A stretch of 33,028 nucleotides of DNA from contig NW_003112357.1 in NCBI RefSeq assembly GCF_000003605.2, positions 1 to 33,028 of the forward strand, given 5' to 3'. Both the position numbers and the translations under genes were made by a program. The stretch comes from Saccoglossus kowalevskii. Lineage: Eukaryota > Hemichordata > Enteropneusta > Harrimaniidae. Below, in pieces: positions 29,142-33,028 of the stretch. The notes under the pieces were generated by a model. The model had not been told where the DNA came from. It ran no database searches and was given only the letters and a program-made list of their open reading frames with translations. How positions within the stretch are numbered: position 1 is the first letter of the stretch; every line of letters begins with the position of its first letter.

Positions 29142-29249
29142 TTCATATTATTGGCAAAAAGCTATAAAAAAACCTTTGAAATGCACAAACGTTTGTGCGA
29201 TTGCATGTCTTTTAAAAACACGATTAACGCAAATACAGTATGCTGATGT

Positions 29250-29289
29250 GGCCGGTTAGCTCAGTTGGTTAGAGCGCGGTGTTAATAAC
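29250..29289 (+). pseudogene. 5' half tRNA-Ile, 40 nt
   Basis: This is the last half copy in the window; only full or truncated elements follow. Confidence 0.86.
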
Positions 29290-29397
29290 TTCATATTATT
29301 GGCAAAAGGCTACAAAAAAACCTTCGAAATGCACAGACGTTTGTGCGATTGCATGTCTTTTAAAAACACGATTAACGCAAATACAGTATGCTGATGT

Positions 29398-29471
29398 GGC
29401 CGCTTAGCTCAGTTGCTTAGAGCGCAGTGCTAATAACGCTGAGGTCGTGGGTTCGATCCCCATATCGGCCA
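29398..29471 (+). pseudogene. tRNA-Ile(AAU)-like, copy 97 (C6, C19)
   Basis: G6 and G19 are both C, damaging the acceptor stem and the D loop/A box; G28 is A. It resembles the copy at 3616. The following linker has GGCTCTCTTCAC. Confidence 0.73.
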
Positions 29472-29733
29472 TTGGTAATTTTATGTGTATGTTGAAACTA
29501 TTGGCGGCATTTGGGTGCGCCATCTTGTGGCTCTCTTCACTATCACCGTCTAGTGGGTAATAGAATTTGTATTCTGCGAGCACTTCGTTATGCGTCCTTG
29601 AATTAGTTAGATTATAACTGAGAACTTCGTATTATTGGCAAAAGGCTACAAAAAAACCTTCGAAATGCACATACGTTTGTGCGATTGCATGTCTTTTAAA
29701 AACACGATTAACGCAAATACAGAGTGCTTATGT

Positions 29734-29807
29734 GGCCGGTTAGCTCAGTTGGTTAGAGCGCGATGCTAATAACGCTGAGGTCGTGGGTTCGATCCCCATA
29801 TCGGCCA
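29734..29807 (+). pseudogene. tRNA-Ile(AAU)-like, copy 98 (A29)
   Basis: G29 is A, an A29-C41 mismatch in the anticodon stem; all else is consensus. It sits at the place corresponding to 3952. Confidence 0.68.
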
Positions 29808-30069
29808 TTGGTAATTTTATGTGTATGTTGAAAACTATTGGCGGCATTTGGTGCGCCATCTTGTGGCTACCTTCACTATCACCGTCTGGTGGGTAATAGA
29901 ATTTGTATTCTGCGAGCACTTCGTTATGCGTCCTTGAATTAGTTAGAATATAACTGAGAACTTCATATTATTTTCAAAAGGCTACAAAAAAACCTTTGAA
30001 ATGCACAGACGTTTGTGCGATTGCATGTCTTTTAAAAACACAATTAACGCAAATACAGTATGCTGATGT

Positions 30070-30143
30070 GGCCGGTTAGCTCAGTTGGTTAGAGCGCGGT
30101 GCTAATAACGATGAGGTCGTGGGTTCGATCCCCATGTCGGCCA
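30070..30143 (+). pseudogene. tRNA-Ile(AAU)-like, copy 99 (A41)
   Basis: C41 is A (G29-A41 mismatch), and A66 to G leaves a wobble. Confidence 0.68.
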
Positions 30144-30558
30144 TTGGTAATTTTATGTGTATGTTGAAAACTATTGGCGGCATTTGGGTGCGCCATCTTG
30201 TGGCTACCTTCACTATCACCGTCTGGTGGGTAATAGAATTTGTATTCTGCGAGCACTTCGTTATGCCTCCTTGAATTTGTTAGAATATAACTGAGAACTT
30301 CATATTATTGGCAAAAGGCTACCCAAAATCCTTCGAAATGCACAGACGTTTGTGCGATTGCATGTCTTTTAAAACACGATTAACGATAAAATTTGTATTC
30401 TGCGAGCACTTCGTTATGCGTCCTTGAATTAGTTAGAATATAACTGAGAACTTCATATTATTTTCAAAAGGCTACAAAAAACCTTCGAAATGCACAGACG
30501 TTTGTGCGATTGCATGTCTTTTAAAAACACGATTAACGCAAATACACTATGCTGATGT

Positions 30559-30632
30559 GGCCGGTTAGCTCAGTTGGTTAGAGCGCGGTGCTAATAACGC
30601 TGAGGTCTTGGGTTCGATCACCATATCGGCCA
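30559..30632 (+). pseudogene. tRNA-Ile(AAU)-like, copy 100 (T49, A61)
   Basis: It combines the T49 allele of 4442 with the A61 allele of 5270, plausibly a recombinant between the two types. Confidence 0.72.
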
Positions 30633-30894
30633 TTTGTAATTTTATGTGTATGTTAAAAACTATTGGGGGCATCCGAGTGCGTCATCTTGTGGCTACCTTC
30701 ACTATCACCGTCTGGTGGGTAATAGAATTTGTATTCTGCGAGCACTTCGTTATGCGTCCTTGAATTAGTTAGAATATAACTGAGAACTTCATATTATTTT
30801 CAAAAGGCTACAAAAAACCTTCGAAATGCACAGACGTTTGTGCGATTGCATGTCTTTTAAAAACACGATTAATGCAAATACAGTATGCTGATGT

Positions 30895-30968
30895 GGCCGG
30901 TTAGCTCAGTTGGTTAGAGCGCGGTGCTAATAACGCTGAGGTCGTGGGTTCGATCCCCATATCGGCCA
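30895..30968 (+). tRNA. tRNA-Ile(AAU), copy 101, consensus
   Basis: The body is exact consensus. Lead-in AATGCAAATACAG is private; the terminator context is TTTGTAATTTTATG. Confidence 0.88.
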
Positions 30969-31385
30969 TTTGTAATTTTATGTGTATGTTAAAAACTATT
31001 GGGGGCATCCGAGTGCGTCATCTTGTGGCTACTTTCACTATCACCGTCTGGTGGGTAATAGAATTTGTATTCTGCGAGCACTTCGTTATGCGTCCTTGAA
31101 TTAGTTAGAATATAACTGAGAACTTCATATTATTGGCAAAAGGCTACCCAAAATCCTTCGAAATGCACAGACGTTTGTGCGATTGCATGTCTTTTATAAA
31201 CACGATTAACGGTAGAATTTGTATTCTGCGAGCACTTCGTTATGCGTCCTTGAATTAGTTAGAATATAACTGAGAAATTCATATTATTTTCAAAAGGCTC
31301 CAAAAAAACCATCGAAATGCACAGACGTTTGTGCGATTGCATGTCTTTTAAAAACACGATTAACGCAAATACAGTATGCTGATGT

Positions 31386-31459
31386 GGCCGGTTAGCTCAG
31401 TTGGTTAGAGCGTGGTGCTAATAACGCTGGCGTCGTGGGTTCGATCCCCATATCGGCCA
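31386..31459 (+). tRNA. tRNA-Ile(AAU), copy 102
   Basis: C27 is T (wobble) and the variable loop reads GCGTC. Stems and boxes are intact. Confidence 0.78.
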
Positions 31460-31876
31460 TTGGTAATTTTATGTGTATGTTGAAAACTATTGGCGGCATT
31501 TGGGTGCGCCATCTTGTGGCTACCTTCACTATCACCGTCTGGTGAGTAATAGAATTTGTATTCTGCGAGCACTTCGTTATGCGTCCTTGAATTAGTTAGA
31601 ATATAACTGAGAACTTCATATTATTTTCAAAAGGCTACAAAAAAACCTTCGAAATGCACAGACGTTTGTGCGATTGCATGTCTTTTAAAAACACGATTAA
31701 CGATAGAATTTGTATTCTGCGAGCACTTCGTTATGCGTCCTTGAATTAGTTGGAATATAACTGAGAACTTCATATTATTTTCAAAAGGCTACAAAAAAAC
31801 CATCGAAATGCACAGACGTTTGTGCGATTGCATGTCTTTTAAAAACACGATTAACGCAAATACAGTATGTTGATGA

Positions 31877-31950
31877 GGCCGGTTAGCTCAGTTGGTTTGA
31901 GCTCGGTGCTAATAACGCTGAGGTCGTGGGTTCGATCACCATATCGGCCA
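31877..31950 (+). pseudogene. tRNA-Ile(AAU)-like, copy 103
   Basis: A21 is T, G26 is T and C61 is A, with an altered lead-in GATGA. An antisense open frame of 70 codons here is a reversed tRNA, not a gene. Confidence 0.74.
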
Positions 31951-32213
31951 TTGGTAATTTTATGTGTATGTTGAAAACTATTGGCGGCATCCGAGTGCGC
32001 CATCTTGTGGCTACCTTCACTATCACCGTCTGGTGGGTAATATAATTTGTATTCTGCGAGCACTTCGTTATGCGTCCTTGAATTAGTTAGAATATAACTG
32101 AGAACTTCATATTATTTTCAAAAGGCTACAAAAAAACCTTCGAAATGCACAGACGTTTGTGCGATTGCATGTCTTTTAAAAAAACGATTAACGCAAATAC
32201 AGTATGCTGATGT

Positions 32214-32261
32214 AGCCGGTTAGCTCAGTTGGTTAGAGCGCGGTGCTAATAATGCTGAGGT
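32214..32261 (+). pseudogene. tRNA-Ile-like, copy 104, 3' truncated
   Basis: The sequence keeps the 5' side through the anticodon arm (A1, T39) and stops at GAGGT, joining GTTTTATGTGTATG. The T arm, B box and 3' acceptor strand are missing, but the TTTT run is now immediately next to it. This deletion differs from the common half-tRNA junction. Confidence 0.85.
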
Positions 32262-32518
32262 GTTTTATGTGTATGTTGAAAACTATTGGCGGCATTTGGG
32301 TGCGCCATCTTGTGGCTACCTTCACTATCACCGTCTGGTGAGTAATAGAATTTGTATTCTGCGAGCACTTCGTTATGCGTCCTTGAATTAGTTAGAATAT
32401 AACTGAGAACTTCATATTATTTTCAAAAGGCTACAAAAAAACCTTCGAAATGCACAGACGTTTGTGCGAGTGCATGTCTTTTAAAAACACGATTAACACA
32501 AATACAGTATGCTGATGT

Positions 32519-32591
32519 GGCCGGTTAGCTCAGTTGGTTAGAGCGCGGTGCTAATAACGCTGAGGTCGTGGGTTCGATCTCCATATCGGCA
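32519..32591 (+). pseudogene. tRNA-Ile(AAU)-like, copy 105 (acceptor deletion allele)
   Basis: It carries the 73-nt ATCGGC-A allele with T61. It and the next start, at 33009, match 10213 and 10703 at an offset of 22306 bp. Confidence 0.78.
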
Positions 32592-33008
32592 TTGGTAATT
32601 TTACGTGTATGTTAAAAACTATTGGGGGCATCCGAGTGCGCCATCTTGTGGCTACCTTCACTATCACCGTCTTGTGGGTAATAGAATTTGTATTCTGCGA
32701 GCACTTCGTTATGCGTCCTTGAATTAGTTAGAATATAACTGAGAACTTCATATTATTGGCAAAAGGCTACCCAAAATCCTTCGAAATGCACAGACGTTTG
32801 TGCGATTGCATGTCTTTTAAAAACACGATTAACGATAGAATTTGTATTCTGTGAGCACTTCGTTATGCGTCCTTGAATTAGTTAGAATATAACTGAGAAC
32901 TTCATATTATTTTCAAAAGGCTACAAAAAAACCATCGAAATGCACAGACGATTGTGCGATTGCATGTCTTTTAAAAACACAATTAGCGCAAATACAGGAT
33001 GCTGATGT

Positions 33009-33028
33009 GGCCGGTTAGCTCAGTTTGA
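33009..33028 (+). pseudogene. tRNA-Ile-like, copy 106, cut by window edge
   Basis: Only the acceptor strand and the start of the D arm are visible. The last bases read CAGTTTGA where CAGTTGGT is expected, so either this copy diverges here or the sequence end is poor. Confidence 0.7.

Larger units (their letters stand above)
27226..29397 (+). repeat. 1243-bp higher-order repeat (A61 tRNA plus four halves)
   Basis: Starts 27226, 27563, 27711, 27859 and 28007 recur at 28469, 28806, 28954, 29102 and 29250, each offset by 1243 bp. The first copy ends with the armless element at 28155, while the second runs into a full copy at 29398. The segment 27563-28205 also matches 20867-21509 at an offset of 6696 bp. 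Confidence 0.85.
1..33028 (+). repeat. Tandem tRNA-Ile(AAU) satellite-like array filling the window
   Basis: The same tRNA body and linker recur head-to-tail on one strand from edge to edge, with no inversion and no unique insert. tRNA starts are spaced by a small set of lengths: 148, about 196, 302, about 325-337 and about 490 bp. Copies differ by point changes, one-base indels and a few shared deletion junctions, and whole blocks recur. This pattern indicates growth by unequal crossing-over or conversion, not dispersed SINE insertion: I see no target-site duplications and no 3' A-tails at unit ends. Tandem tRNA arrays are known elsewhere (the Xenopus 3.18-kb tRNA repeat, Arabidopsis Pro and Tyr/Ser clusters, Entamoeba tRNA arrays), but the half-gene variants here make it a mixed gene and satellite locus. 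Copy number in an assembly of such DNA may be wrong. Confidence 0.95.

Noticed and set aside
31851-32063. 70-codon open frame on the - strand
   Set aside because: It is antisense of a damaged tRNA copy plus linker in another frame; the same region in sister units is not open.
1-33028. CRISPR array
   Set aside because: Periodic repeats are present, but units are 148-491 bp, the spacers are themselves repeats, and the repeat is a tRNA. There are no short direct repeats with unique spacers and no cas genes.
1-33028. Dispersed tRNA-derived SINE insertions
   Set aside because: Units are head-to-tail in one orientation without target-site duplications or A-rich/LINE-like tails, and the tRNA is followed directly by a Pol III stop.
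1-33028. Entamoeba-type tRNA array
   Set aside because: Those arrays have near-uniform units with short tandem repeats between tRNAs. Here linkers are long, non-repetitive inside, and units vary widely in length.

Overview
The window is one uninterrupted tandem array of tRNA-derived units with no unique flanking DNA and no credible protein-coding gene. Every unit holds all or part of a nuclear-type tRNA-Ile(AAU) gene on the + strand, joined to an AT-rich linker. By eye I count 106 tRNA-like elements: 75 full-length or nearly so, 26 copies of a 40-nt 5' half, 2 copies of 51 nt that lack the anticodon arm, and 3 others cut off (one of them by the window edge). Twelve full copies are identical to the array consensus. 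That consensus folds into a complete cloverleaf with canonical A and B boxes and a TTTT Pol III stop about 8 nt past the 3' end.

The organism is a eukaryote. The Ile anticodon is AAU (read as IAU after editing), no CCA is encoded, and the internal promoter and T-run terminator are Pol III type. The tRNA body closely resembles animal tRNA-Ile(AAU). I lean towards an animal, perhaps an arthropod, but the sequence does not fix the species.

The array is built from a few modules whose combinations explain the spacing between tRNA starts. A half-tRNA unit is 148 bp; a full unit with an internally deleted linker is about 196 bp; a standard full unit is about 325-337 bp. An extra tRNA-less 154-bp linker copy turns 148 into 302 and 336 into about 490. 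From about 1 to 5000, standard and double-linker units alternate, with an 825-bp two-gene higher-order repeat near 988-2637. From about 5000 to 11000 there is a 1221-bp repeat and related blocks, including six copies of an allele that has lost one base of the acceptor stem. From about 11800 to 29400 the half-tRNA units appear. A 2306-bp eight-unit higher-order repeat occurs three times (13349, 15664, 22936) and a four-unit half-tRNA cassette three times (20867, 27563, 28806). From 29398 to the right edge the unit types return to those of the left part.

The likely history is repeated unequal exchange and conversion acting on a tRNA gene plus its flanks. Some copies could be real Pol III genes; most carry lesions. 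Each full linker also holds a CTCF/YY1-like 14-mer and a 16-bp near-palindrome, so the array could have a chromatin role. That is inference. The only open reading frames are antisense readings of tRNA sequence.
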